Shown here piece by piece: positions 9,001 through 16,769 of a stretch of 64,000 bases of DNA. Both the position numbers and the translations under genes were made by a program. The notes under the pieces were generated by a model that saw nothing but the letters and a program-made list of their open reading frames with translations, was not told the DNA's origin and did no database searches. Source of the stretch: Mycolicibacterium peregrinum (lineage in GTDB: Bacteria > Actinomycetota > Actinomycetes > Mycobacteriales > Mycobacteriaceae); NCBI RefSeq assembly GCF_002102345.1, contig NZ_LQPP01000025.1:62001-126000 (forward strand). The letters are read 5' to 3'. Positions within the stretch are counted from its first letter, which is position 1, and each line of letters starts with the position of its first letter.

Positions 9001-9147
9001 TCGACCCTGATGGCCGCGCCGAGACCCGCCCACCCACCTCGTGTTCGTTCGCTGCCCGCCCGCTCCGATCGGGGCCGGCATCTTCATCGGAGACACCCGC
9101 CGCAATGCGCCGTGACTGGCCGCAGCCGGCCGATAGGATTCACCTCC

Positions 9148-9942
9148 ATGTTGCCGGCAAGACTGGTCACGGCTGCCGCAGTAGCCGCTGTCACCCTCAC
9201 AGGTTGCGGACCGACCACCGCACCGTCGCCACCAGCCGTACCGACAACTGCGACAACCACTGCGGCACCGGACAGTACGACGCCGTCGAGCTCATCGCGC
9301 GAACCGTCGGCCGCCGCCACCTCGGCCCCACCGCTGGCCACCGATGCGCACGGCTACACCATCACGTCGATCACCGAGCCCGGCTCGCAACCGGACAAGT
9401 CGGTGACCATCCCTCAGCTGTCCGGCGGCGACCCGGCCGTCACCACGCGCTTCAACGCTGCCATGCAGGCCTCGCGCGCCGGGATGCCCCCACAGTCCGC
9501 CGACATGAGCGTGGACGACGGGGAGCTGGCCGGCGGCTTCGGTAGCGGCGTGACCAAGATCGGCTCCGGCGTCGTCGCCGGACGCATCGTCCTGCTCTGG
9601 TACGGCAAGGGCGCCGCACACCCCAACCAGAGTCTGGGCACCGTGGTGATCGCGACCCGCACCGCGACGCCGATCACCGTCGATGATCTGTACCAGGATC
9701 GCGCCGCCGCACAGGCCCGGCTGCGGACGCTGCTGCCGCAGCTGGACACCAGCGGGCGGCTCAATGAGAGCTCGGTCTCGGGCGAGGACATCGACGCCAA
9801 CTGGCTGCCCACGTCGAGCGGGCTCGAGGTCTACGTGTCAGTGGCACACGTGATGGGTGACTACGTGGTGGTGACGGTGCCGTGGGACCAGATCGCAGAT
9901 CAGCTGCGGCCGGGGATGCTCGATGTACTGAGGGCGGACTGA
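9148..9942 (+). CDS. Lipoprotein, RsiV/DUF3298-like
   Basis: 264 residues. The N-terminus MLPARLVTAAAVAAVTLTGC carries a lipobox (LTGC), so the protein should be lipid-anchored on the outer face of the membrane. A Thr/Pro/Ser-rich linker (to about residue 70) leads into a globular domain with VTTRFNAAM and ITVDDLYQDRAAA, reminiscent of the DUF3298/RsiV-type extracellular domain. The ATG at 9148 is preceded by CACCTCC, not a good Shine-Dalgarno; GATAGGAT just upstream could be a -10 for near-leaderless initiation. Confidence 0.65.
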   Translation: MLPARLVTAAAVAAVTLTGCGPTTAPSPPAVPTTATTTAAPDSTTPSSSSREPSAAATSAPPLATDAHGYTITSITEPGSQPDKSVTIPQLSGGDPAVTTRFNAAMQASRAGMPPQSADMSVDDGELAGGFGSGVTKIGSGVVAGRIVLLWYGKGAAHPNQSLGTVVIATRTATPITVDDLYQDRAAAQARLRTLLPQLDTSGRLNESSVSGEDIDANWLPTSSGLEVYVSVAHVMGDYVVVTVPWDQIADQLRPGMLDVLRAD

Positions 9943-10032
9943 ACGCGGCACCCAACGCCTCCGGCGTCGAACTTGACTACACCCCAAGCTCATTGAAGTA
10001 ACTGGATGCCGCCCAGCCGTACCCTTGTTCTC

Positions 10033-10554
10033 ATGCCGACATTTCCGGCGGAATTGACCTATGCCGGTGCGAGCCTCACCGAACCGGCCCGCGACGTCTG
10101 GACGGCCAAACCACCGACCTTCCGCCGCTTCGAGCGCACGATCGTCGTCGGCCACGGGAATGCTGTGTGGATCTTCGCGACGGCCGAGGTGATGAAGTGG
10201 GGTATCAAGCGGCGCAGCGGCTTCGATGTCACACCGGCCGCCGTTGCCGATGAAGGTGTCGACTTTTGCATCACGGCAAGGTGGGGGCCCGTCGTCGTAC
10301 GCGAGCCGGTACGAGTCGTCGCTGTCGTCGACAACAACGATCGTTGCGGTTTCGCGTACGGCACGCGACTCGGACACCCAGTCTGTGGCGAAGAGGCATT
10401 CATCGTGCACCGAAACGCTGCCGGCACAGTATTTCTGACGCTGCGGTCCCTGACGCGGCCCGCACCCGAGGGCCCCTGGCGGCCGCTGTTTCCCGCACTG
10501 CTGATCGCGCAGCGCTTCTTCCGCCGCCGCTACCTGCAGGCGCTTACCGTCTGA
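10033..10554 (+). CDS. DUF1990 family protein
   Basis: 173 residues. The start MPTFPAELTYAGAS, the segment FERTIVVGHG in the first half, and the C-terminal AQRFFRRRYLQAL fit the DUF1990 family (small bacterial and plant proteins of unknown function). This is the last chromosomal gene before the integration site; its stop is 61 bases from the left attachment repeat, so the insertion has not damaged it. Confidence 0.65.
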   Translation: MPTFPAELTYAGASLTEPARDVWTAKPPTFRRFERTIVVGHGNAVWIFATAEVMKWGIKRRSGFDVTPAAVADEGVDFCITARWGPVVVREPVRVVAVVDNNDRCGFAYGTRLGHPVCGEEAFIVHRNAAGTVFLTLRSLTRPAPEGPWRPLFPALLIAQRFFRRRYLQALTV

Positions 10555-10615
10555 GTCTCGGCACCGACTGCGCCGAACTGCTCTCCTGACTGCCGGCGGG
10601 CTCATACGCCCTATG

Positions 10616-10671
10616 GCGGTGGCGGAGGGATTTGAACCCCCGGACGGTGTTAGCCGTCTCTCGCTTTCAAG
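10616..10671. repeat. Left attachment repeat (attL), displaced 3' half of tRNA-Ser
   Basis: 56 bases identical to 63824-63879. The repeat runs from the 3' end of the tRNA gene to the anticodon loop; beyond base 10671 the sequences diverge (CTAGC here, GCGAG at the right). Because the 5' half of the tRNA is absent here, this copy is the original chromosomal 3' end, displaced on insertion. Confidence 0.95.
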
Positions 10672-10837
10672 CTAGCGGCACCTGCATGTTCTGTCGTGCG
10701 CGGGGTCGGTCGGCGTGTTCTGACCAGCTGTTGAGCGCGGGGACGATCGCGCTCGATTCCTTGTCATGTGTCACCTATGTGTCATGTCGTGTCACCCCAC
10801 CGCTCGAGCCGCACACCCGTTCCCCTCCCCACCCATG
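10672..10837. promoter_or_regulatory. Left element end with putative integrase arm sites
   Basis: No gene seen. Three closely spaced copies of a TGTGTCAC-like motif occur at 10766-10775 (ATGTGTCACC), 10777-10785 (ATGTGTCAT) and 10788-10796 (CGTGTCACC). The same motif is paired at 63747-63766 inside the right end. Position and repetition suggest arm-type binding sites for the integrase. Confidence 0.55.
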
Positions 10838-10877
10838 GAACAGCCCCAGCATCTCGAACCTGATGCTGGGGCTGTTC
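10838..10877 (-). terminator. Strong hairpin terminator of the transfer operon
   Basis: Perfect 16-bp stem, GAACAGCCCCAGCATC at 10838-10853 with its complement at 10862-10877 and an eight-base loop. It lies 31 bases beyond the stop of the last gene of the minus-strand operon. There is no U-tract on that strand, as is common for mycobacterial terminators. Confidence 0.75.
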
Positions 10878-10908
10878 CCGTTGAGTGACGGGTGCTCGCG
10901 TGAGTGGG

Positions 10909-11517
10909 TCAGGCCGCGGACTCGATCGCGGACACGGCCTCCATCACCTGCACGCGCTCCATGATCTCCGTCCACTTGTTCCCGACGGCCATCGCGATCG
11001 ACGCGCGGGTCGCTTCGTCCAGCCCCTCCCGCGCCGCGGCGGCCACGGGATCAGCGTCGAGCACGGAGCTGACGAAGCCACTCGCCGCGGGGTCGGAGCC
11101 CGCGGCGAGCCACCTCACATTCGCCACAGCGAGGGCGCCGGCGAACGCGAGCGTGGCGGTCGACGCCGACGCGTCGGTCTCCGCGAACAACTCGACGGTG
11201 GCGCGGCGGTACAGCGCCTCGGACTCGGTCAGCTCCGGAACCTCGGTCAGGGCGGCGATCTCGGTGACATCGCCCCACATCTCCACGAGCCAGTCCGACA
11301 GCGTGAGCATTGTGAAGGGACCGACCTCCACCGCGGCGGCGTGCGTCACCGGGTCCGTGCTCAGCTCGTGGATCAGCTGGCACGCCAGCGTCGTGCCCTC
11401 CAGCTTCGCGCGGTGTCGTGCGGCGGCCACTGCCCCGGCGTACGCGGTGACGGCGGCGGGTGCGCAGCTGTCTCGAGCGATGGCGTAGGCGGCGAAGCGG
11501 TAGGCGTTCTCGTTCAC
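10909..11517 (-). CDS. Hypothetical protein, helical, last gene of transfer operon
   Basis: 202 residues, alanine-rich and probably all-helical, with no signal peptide, membrane segment or recognised motif. The GTG start at 11517 is preceded by AGGAGAAGAAC, the ribosome binding site pattern shared by most genes of this operon. As the promoter-distal gene it may have a supporting role in transfer; nothing in the sequence shows what. Confidence 0.6.
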   Translation of the reverse strand: MNENAYRFAAYAIARDSCAPAAVTAYAGAVAAARHRAKLEGTTLACQLIHELSTDPVTHAAAVEVGPFTMLTLSDWLVEMWGDVTEIAALTEVPELTESEALYRRATVELFAETDASASTATLAFAGALAVANVRWLAAGSDPAASGFVSSVLDADPVAAAAREGLDEATRASIAMAVGNKWTEIMERVQVMEAVSAIESAA

Positions 11518-11599
11518 GGTTCTTCTCCTGGTTCAGTGGTCCGGCGGTCGGGGCGCGACACCCGCGCACGGTGGCGGATGCCGCACCCGGACAGTCGGG

Positions 11600-11740
11600 T
11601 CAGATGTCGGGGCCGTCGTCGTCGGCGGTCTTGCCGAAGTAGAGGCCGAAGGGATCGCCAGCCGGCACGTCACCGCGGGAGTTCGGATCCGGCGTCCAGA
11701 TGCGCTGTAGCTGCTCGTCGTTCTCGTTGGGATCGGTCAT
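11600..11740 (-). CDS. Small acidic hypothetical protein, 46 aa
   Basis: 46 residues, acidic (MTDPNENDEQLQRIW..., ending TADDDGPDI). The start at 11740 is chosen because AAGGAGAAGAAC lies directly upstream, as in the neighbouring genes. No domain. It lies between the membrane protein at 11821 and the 202-residue protein, same strand and presumably same transcript. Confidence 0.55.
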   Translation of the reverse strand: MTDPNENDEQLQRIWTPDPNSRGDVPAGDPFGLYFGKTADDDGPDI

Positions 11741-11820
11741 GTTCTTCTCCTTGTTCTTTCTGGTCCGGCGGACCCCGCACTTCACGTCACCCGCGACGTG
11801 AAGCACGGCCGCCCGTCGGA

Positions 11821-12258
11821 TCAGCGGGACGGATCGACTCGGCAGCCGGTGACGGCCGTGCTCGCCTCAGCCGGGGCGGGTTCGAGCGGGCCGGTGCCGT
11901 CGCGGTCGGGCAGCAGGTACAGCTGTCCGTCGACGCGGAGAACCCGGACACACTTGCCGTCGACCGAGACGCGATCGGTGACGGCGGCGGGGGTGCAGGC
12001 GTCGCCTGCACCGTCGACGCGGCGGAGCTCATCGCTACCCTGCTCGGCCTGCCAGAGCCTCCCGTCGAAGCCGACGACCGTTACTTGGCACGCGCCGTCG
12101 CCGTTCGCCCGGTACGAGACCGCGGCTGGCGGTGCGACGCCCTCGACCTGCGGCGGGAAGAACTGGATCGTCACGAGGACAGCGGCGACCACCGCGCCGA
12201 CGACGAGCAGCGTCACGTGCGTGATCGGGTCGGTGACGATGCGATTGAAGGTGCTCAT
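11821..12258 (-). CDS. Membrane-anchored hypothetical protein of transfer operon
   Basis: 145 residues with one N-terminal transmembrane helix (about 14-34) and an exported C-terminal domain containing four cysteines (ACQV, ACTP, KCVRV, TGCRV) that could form two disulfides. The start is preceded by GGAGAAGAAG. It follows the two lipoproteins in the same operon; a role in an envelope-spanning transfer channel is inferred from context only. Confidence 0.6.
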   Translation of the reverse strand: MSTFNRIVTDPITHVTLLVVGAVVAAVLVTIQFFPPQVEGVAPPAAVSYRANGDGACQVTVVGFDGRLWQAEQGSDELRRVDGAGDACTPAAVTDRVSVDGKCVRVLRVDGQLYLLPDRDGTGPLEPAPAEASTAVTGCRVDPSR

Positions 12259-12270
12259 CTTCTTCTCCTT

Positions 12271-12870
12271 CTAGTTAGTGGGCAGCGGGACAACCTCGCC
12301 GCTCTCGGAGCGGAGGTGAGGCACGGCACCGCGGGTCGGGACCGGCTCGGGCACCAGGTAGACGGCGGCACCGACGCGTACCCACGTGCCGCGCTCGTCG
12401 ACGAACTGATATGGGGTGGTTGCGGCCGGATCGTCTGCCGTCGGGACGTTGGCGGCGGGGCTGCAGGTCCAGAGATCGGATGCCCCCGCGTTGCCGTGGA
12501 ACGCCTTCTCGGCCTCGGTGTCGCGCACGAGCTGGCCGCCGTCGGTGCCGTACATCCGCCAGAGCGCGGCGTCCGAGGTGCGCACCCAGCTGCACCCTTC
12601 GCCGTGGCTGAACAGGTAGGGGAAGCCACGCGCGGCGGCAGCCTCTGCCGCGATCCGGTCGACGCCGTTCGGCAGCCCGAGGACTCCGAGGATGGCGAGC
12701 TCGCGCTTACCGGCCTCAGCCTCGGCGCGCTTCACCTCACGGTCGGAGGCGACGCTCGGGGTGGCGTTGCTGCTCGGCGCCGCGATGGGGTCGGGGGTCG
12801 GGGTGCAGGCAGTCGTGAGCGTGACCATGACGGCCGCGGCGAGGACGCCGATGTTGATCTTCTTGTTCAT
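12271..12870 (-). CDS. Lipoprotein of transfer operon (paralogue of next)
   Basis: 199 residues. The N-terminus MNKKINIGVLAAAVMVTLTTAC has a lipobox (LTTAC), so the protein is predicted to be a cell-surface lipoprotein. The mature domain is clearly related to that of the adjacent gene: both contain a GVLGLP/GVLALP block, an EGC(S/M)W(V/L)RTxDAALW block, and (V/I)PTADDP(A/S). The start at 12870 is chosen for the lipobox and the AAGGAGACACC ribosome binding site; an earlier start at 12915 would bury the signal peptide. Function unknown. Confidence 0.75.
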   Translation of the reverse strand: MNKKINIGVLAAAVMVTLTTACTPTPDPIAAPSSNATPSVASDREVKRAEAEAGKRELAILGVLGLPNGVDRIAAEAAAARGFPYLFSHGEGCSWVRTSDAALWRMYGTDGGQLVRDTEAEKAFHGNAGASDLWTCSPAANVPTADDPAATTPYQFVDERGTWVRVGAAVYLVPEPVPTRGAVPHLRSESGEVVPLPTN

Positions 12871-12889
12871 GGTGTCTCCTTGTTCGTGG

Positions 12890-13450
12890 TCAGTTGGCCG
12901 GGCGCAGTGCCGCACCGCGCTCGGGGATCGGGTTGGGGAGCTCGAACGTCACGCCGTTGACTCGCACGAGTGTCCGGTCGCCGGCACGCCAGCGGTAAGG
13001 CGACGTCACTGACGGGTCGTCGGCGGTGGGGATGCTGCCCACCGGGTCGCAGGTTCGCGCCGACAGAGCGCCCGGGTAGGTGCGGAACCGCGTCTCGTCC
13101 TCGCGGCCGCGGGTGAGCGTGCCTCCGCTAACGCCGTGGAGGGGCCACAGCGCGGCGTCCCACGTGCGCAGCCACATGCAGCCCTCCTGCCAGGCGAAGG
13201 CAAACGGCAGCGCCTGGCGCGCCGCGTCCTCGGCTGCGACGCGGTCCACGCTCGAGGGGAGAGCGAGAACGCCGTGCAGATCCAGATCCCGCTCGGCGAC
13301 CTTCATCTCGGCCTTCTTCACCTCGAGCTCGTCGAACGGCGAGGCCGACGACGGTGCGGAGGCCTGCTCGGTGCTCGGGGTGCACGCGGTGAGGCTCGTG
13401 GCCGCGACCGCGGCAAGGGCCGCGACGGGGACGGAATACTTCTTCTTCAT
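12890..13450 (-). CDS. Lipoprotein of transfer operon (tandem paralogue)
   Basis: 186 residues. The signal peptide MKKKYSVPVAALAAVAATSL ends in the lipobox LTAC. The mature part shares EGCMWLRTWDAALWPLHGV and SIPTADDPSVTSPY with the next gene, so the pair arose by tandem duplication. Cysteines occur at matching positions (EGC and TCDP / TCSP). It probably sits in the envelope as part of, or protection for, the transfer machinery (inference); no database family is recognised. Confidence 0.75.
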   Translation of the reverse strand: MKKKYSVPVAALAAVAATSLTACTPSTEQASAPSSASPFDELEVKKAEMKVAERDLDLHGVLALPSSVDRVAAEDAARQALPFAFAWQEGCMWLRTWDAALWPLHGVSGGTLTRGREDETRFRTYPGALSARTCDPVGSIPTADDPSVTSPYRWRAGDRTLVRVNGVTFELPNPIPERGAALRPAN

Positions 13451-13524
13451 GCTGTGTCCTTTTCGAAGGAGGGAGTGGGGGTTGCACCCGGGGTGTCGGC
13501 GGGGTGGGTAGCGGAGGGTCTGGG

Positions 13525-14850
13525 TTATGCAGTGACGAGTTCGCGCGACGCCGTGACGATGCGCTGCACGGCGGACTCTGAGAGACCCGTTACGTCGGCG
13601 AGCTCGCGGTTCGTTTCGCCGTTCGCCTTGCCGCGAAGCACTCGGTGCACCGCGGCGAGTGGGGCGGTGGTGCGGCCTGCTTCGACGAGCAGTTCGGCGC
13701 GACGCAGGTACTCCGAGTTGTCGTCCGCGTCGCGATCACTCGGGGTCTGCATCGCGGGCGAAGCAACGGTCTGCGTCGCGGCGGGTCGAGGAGTCGGCAC
13801 CGAGGTGAGTCGCCGCGACGTGGGCGCTTCGTCGACGTGCTTCGCGGCTGCGTCGCGCGAATCATCCCTGGTCACGGGGATCTCTTCGGTGTCTGCGTCG
13901 CGAAGTGCGTCGCGCGTCGTGGACTGGTGCGTCGCGGTGTGCGTCGGTTCTGCATCGCGGTTCACGGGGGTCTGCGTCGCGGCCTGGACGGGTGCTGCGT
14001 CGCGCATCGCCGGGGCTTCGGCCGGGTACGTCGTGGGCGACTCGTCGCGACGCGGCGGTGCGGCGACTTGCTGCTTCGACGCCGCTGCGTCGCGGCGGAG
14101 CACCCGATCGACTGCGCGACGCAGGCGCTGCCGGATGGTCACGGCAACGGTCTCTTCGCGCACTGCGTCGGGCTCGACCACGAGTGCGTAGGCAGCCGCG
14201 GCAGCGAGGACATCTACCGCGACCGGGAACAAGTAGGCAGTCCAGCCGGCATGGCCATGCATCCGCATCAGGCCGGTCAGCGCCTCGAAGCTGAGCACGA
14301 ACGCCGCCGCCGCCGCGACGATCACCGCAACGGTCACCACGAACCGGGCGCCCCGACGGACGCGGGTCGCCATCGGGATGTAGTGCACGCCGACGGGCAG
14401 GAGGATCGGGGCGACCGCGGCGAGGGCGATCGACACGGGCGTCACGGCGCCCCGCTCGACTGCGTAGGCGACGTTCCCGGCCAGGCTCACGGTGGTGCAG
14501 CCCAGCAACAGGCGCGTGAACGCCTTCCGGTCGGTCGTCATGTTCTTCTCCTCGTCATGCACTGTGACCTGCGGAAACGGTGGCACCGGCCACTCCGGCT
14601 GATCGACGGCCACAGTGGCGGTTTCTGCCGACCGGTCCGGCTGATCGACGGCCACGGGCGATGTAGCGGGCGTTGTGGCGGTGTTTGTAGCGCGGGTTGT
14701 AGCGGAACCCGGGTTGGGTTTCGGGTCGCCGGCACCCTCGTCAGGGGTGTAAACGTGCAGGTCGCGGGTCTGGAAACACATACCCACCCCCTCGGCGGGC
14801 GTGTCTGGACCGCTCACCGCGGTAGGCGCTTGTAGCGCGGGGGTAATCAC
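13525..14850 (-). CDS. DUF2637 membrane protein with C-terminal HTH
   Basis: 441 residues. Four hydrophobic helices (about 110-220) form a DUF2637-type membrane domain, which is common in actinomycete plasmids and integrative elements next to FtsK-like genes. A long charged Ala/Asp/Arg linker follows, then a C-terminal helix-turn-helix (GETNRELADVTGLSESAVQRI). The GTG start at 14850 overlaps the upstream stop (GTGA) and has GGGAGG seven bases upstream. An in-frame ATG at 14541 (MTTDRKAF) with GAGGAGAAGAAC is an equally attractive start. The extra 103 residues are Pro/Thr-rich and repeat VAVDQP. Confidence 0.75.
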   Translation of the reverse strand: MITPALQAPTAVSGPDTPAEGVGMCFQTRDLHVYTPDEGAGDPKPNPGSATTRATNTATTPATSPVAVDQPDRSAETATVAVDQPEWPVPPFPQVTVHDEEKNMTTDRKAFTRLLLGCTTVSLAGNVAYAVERGAVTPVSIALAAVAPILLPVGVHYIPMATRVRRGARFVVTVAVIVAAAAAFVLSFEALTGLMRMHGHAGWTAYLFPVAVDVLAAAAAYALVVEPDAVREETVAVTIRQRLRRAVDRVLRRDAAASKQQVAAPPRRDESPTTYPAEAPAMRDAAPVQAATQTPVNRDAEPTHTATHQSTTRDALRDADTEEIPVTRDDSRDAAAKHVDEAPTSRRLTSVPTPRPAATQTVASPAMQTPSDRDADDNSEYLRRAELLVEAGRTTAPLAAVHRVLRGKANGETNRELADVTGLSESAVQRIVTASRELVTA

Positions 14851-15182
14851 GCCGCGGCCTCCCGCTCGACACGTGCATCGGCGACCATCTGGCCCACCGC
14901 GTGGCGTCCGAGCCCGATGCGGTCGGCCAGTGCACGTTCACTGACCCCGGTCTCGACGAGCAGCAGGAGCATGTGCCCGAGACGGCGACGACGAGTCTTC
15001 TCGCCTCGCACCCATCGCTCGAGGCCGCGCAGTGCGTCCTCTGCGGTCACCGGGTCGTCGGGATGGGTGTTCAGTGCCTGGGCCGCCACCGTGATGACGA
15101 CGGAGAGTGCCTTGGTCGCGTCGCGGAGCTCCTCGGTCGCACGGGCTGCTGCGGTCGGGTCAGTGGTTACGAAGCGGGTCAC
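14847..15182 (-). CDS. Small HTH-like protein
   Basis: 111 residues, helical. The C-terminal half VSERALADRIGLGRHAVGQMVADARV reads as a helix-turn-helix, so DNA binding is likely. The GTG start at 15182 has GGAAGG upstream. Its stop overlaps the DUF2637 gene start, indicating translational coupling. It is similar in character to the duplicated HTH protein upstream and could be an operon regulator. Confidence 0.6.
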   Translation of the reverse strand: MTRFVTTDPTAAARATEELRDATKALSVVITVAAQALNTHPDDPVTAEDALRGLERWVRGEKTRRRRLGHMLLLLVETGVSERALADRIGLGRHAVGQMVADARVEREAAA

Positions 15183-15198
15183 AGTGGGCTTCCTTCCT

Positions 15199-15240
15199 GC
15201 GGGACGGTCTGAGAATCGGTGTGTGCGACGGTCTTAGAAC
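15199..15240. promoter_or_regulatory. Repeated GACGGTCTnAGAA motif between operon genes
   Basis: GACGGTCTGAGAA (15203-15215) and GACGGTCTTAGAA (15227-15239) lie 24 bp apart, start to start. A third, closely similar copy, reverse complement GCGGGACCGTCTTAGAA, lies just upstream of the first gene of the same operon (19773-19789). Repetition at two intergenic spots of one operon suggests an operator, but its orientation relative to transcription differs. Confidence 0.4.
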
Positions 15241-16100
15241 TGAGGTGCGGATTCCGCGACGGTCGCGCTCTCTTCACGCACGCGCACACTGGGCGCCGTT
15301 TCCTGCATTCCGGTGATCGCCTCGTTGACGGCGGCCTGAACGAGGGCCGGATCGAGCTCGGGATCGGTGGGCTTGTACCGGCCGACTTCGGCGCGGGTAA
15401 CGGACCACCTGCCCTCGCCCTCGTCCCTGAGGTCTGCGTGCCGTGCATGGGCGAGGGGTTCGGAGGCCAGTCGGCGCTGGAGGGTGGTGGCGTGCACGCC
15501 GAGCGCTTCGGCGAGCGACATCCGCCTGACTCCACCGAGCACCAGCGCGGCGAGGATCGGATCGAGCGCGGCGTCGAGTGCGGACCGCTGTCCATGGAGA
15601 TGAAGGACTGCCTCCAGCGCGGCGTCGACCACGGCGGCCTCGGGAACGGTGCCCTGACTCACGGTCGAGACCGGGCGCAGTGCCGCTGCGTACGTGCGGC
15701 CGAGGGCTGCGGCGGCGCTGATCAGCGACTCGCGGGCGGCACGGACCGACAGCTTGTCCTTCGGCTTGAACATCCCCAGGTGCACCTCGGCGGTGGTCGG
15801 TGACTCGGGGGTGGGTGCGTCGAGGCGTGTGTCGAGCGAGCTGCGGCGGACGCTCATGAGACGGGCGAGCTTGGACTCGTGGACGCCGGCGGTGATGAGC
15901 TCGCGGAGCATGTCGGTGATCGCGTGGTCGAGGGTGGGCCGGGCCCTGTGCAGGTGCAGGGCGGCGGCGAGGGCGGCCTCGACGGTTGGCGGGGCGGCGA
16001 CAGTGCAGCCGGCGACCTCCGCGAGCGGGCGGAGGGCGGCGAGGTGCGTCGTACGGACGGCGTCGGCCGCGCCGACGAGGGCGTCGGTCTGCGTGGTCAT
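15234..16100 (-). CDS. Internally duplicated HTH protein
   Basis: 288 residues made of two similar halves. Residues about 20-95 and 138-215 both read ALRP(L/V)..V..GT/CTV, then AALxxxLHLH, then a helix-turn-helix (SKLARLMSVRRSSLDTRL and MSLAEALGVHATTLQRRL). Two DNA-binding units in one chain suggest binding to tandem sites. It lies between the FtsK-like genes and a second HTH gene in the transfer operon, so autoregulation is likely but unproven. Confidence 0.65.
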   Translation of the reverse strand: MTTQTDALVGAADAVRTTHLAALRPLAEVAGCTVAAPPTVEAALAAALHLHRARPTLDHAITDMLRELITAGVHESKLARLMSVRRSSLDTRLDAPTPESPTTAEVHLGMFKPKDKLSVRAARESLISAAAALGRTYAAALRPVSTVSQGTVPEAAVVDAALEAVLHLHGQRSALDAALDPILAALVLGGVRRMSLAEALGVHATTLQRRLASEPLAHARHADLRDEGEGRWSVTRAEVGRYKPTDPELDPALVQAAVNEAITGMQETAPSVRVREESATVAESAPQF

Positions 16101-16120
16101 GGTGTTGGGCTCCTAGTCGG

Positions 16121-16750
16121 TCAGAGGGGCAGCGCGGCGAACGGGGTCGGGCGGCCGTCGGTGCCGATCAGCACGCCGCCGGCGCGGCCGATGTGGGTGA
16201 TGCCGGCGTCCGCGATGAGCTCGCGTTCCCCGTCCGAGAAGACGTTGGTGGTGACCGGATGCACCAGGCGGCCGACGACGATGCGCGTCGAGAGGTTCAT
16301 CAGCAGTGCTCGGCCCAGGCCCTCAGTCCCCTGGGTCGCGAGCACCAGGTGCACTCCGGCGGCGCGACCCTTGATCGAGATTTCCTCGATGGCCCGGACC
16401 AGCTCGTCGCCGCCACGGCGGGCGATGCAGAGCACCCCGTAGTCGTCGACGAAGAGGACGGTGGGTCCGGCGTCGATCCGGCTCGGTTCCCGCAGGCGGC
16501 GCCGCAGCTCATCGCGCGCTGCGAGGATCACGGCGTCGGCGCCCGCGCGGATGCCCTGCGCGTGGAACAGGTGGTCGGTGTCGAGCTGCCGTTCCAGGGA
16601 GTACCGCATCCGGCGCAGCATCGCGCTCTTGCCGCTGCCGGCGATGCCGGCGACCAGCACGGCGGAGTTGCGACGCAGGTCGACGGTGAGCTGCTCGCCA
16701 GCGGGCGTGACGCCGACGGGGACGGACAGGGTGGAGGTGTTCGCGGTCAT
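16121..16750 (-). CDS. Short FtsK/SpoIIIE-like P-loop ATPase
   Basis: 209 residues. Walker A GIAGSGKS at 35-42; Walker B TVLFVDDY at 97-104; VHLVLATQGTEGL matches the region after Walker B of FtsK-like ATPases. It is only the motor core, without membrane segments or a gamma HTH domain. It follows the full-size translocase in the operon and may be an accessory motor. The start at 16750 is preceded by GGAGAACACC. Confidence 0.75.
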   Translation of the reverse strand: MTANTSTLSVPVGVTPAGEQLTVDLRRNSAVLVAGIAGSGKSAMLRRMRYSLERQLDTDHLFHAQGIRAGADAVILAARDELRRRLREPSRIDAGPTVLFVDDYGVLCIARRGGDELVRAIEEISIKGRAAGVHLVLATQGTEGLGRALLMNLSTRIVVGRLVHPVTTNVFSDGERELIADAGITHIGRAGGVLIGTDGRPTPFAALPL

Positions 16751-16769
16751 GGTGTTCTCCGTTCGTGAT

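Noticed and set aside
10616..10671. tRNA-Ser-like sequence at the left end
   Set aside because: Only the 3' half from the anticodon loop is present; there is no acceptor 5' strand or D arm, so it is an att repeat, not a gene.
10885..12960. Very long plus-strand open frame across the end of the transfer operon
   Set aside because: It runs antisense through several genes with good ribosome binding sites and lipoboxes; composition is typical of a shadow frame.
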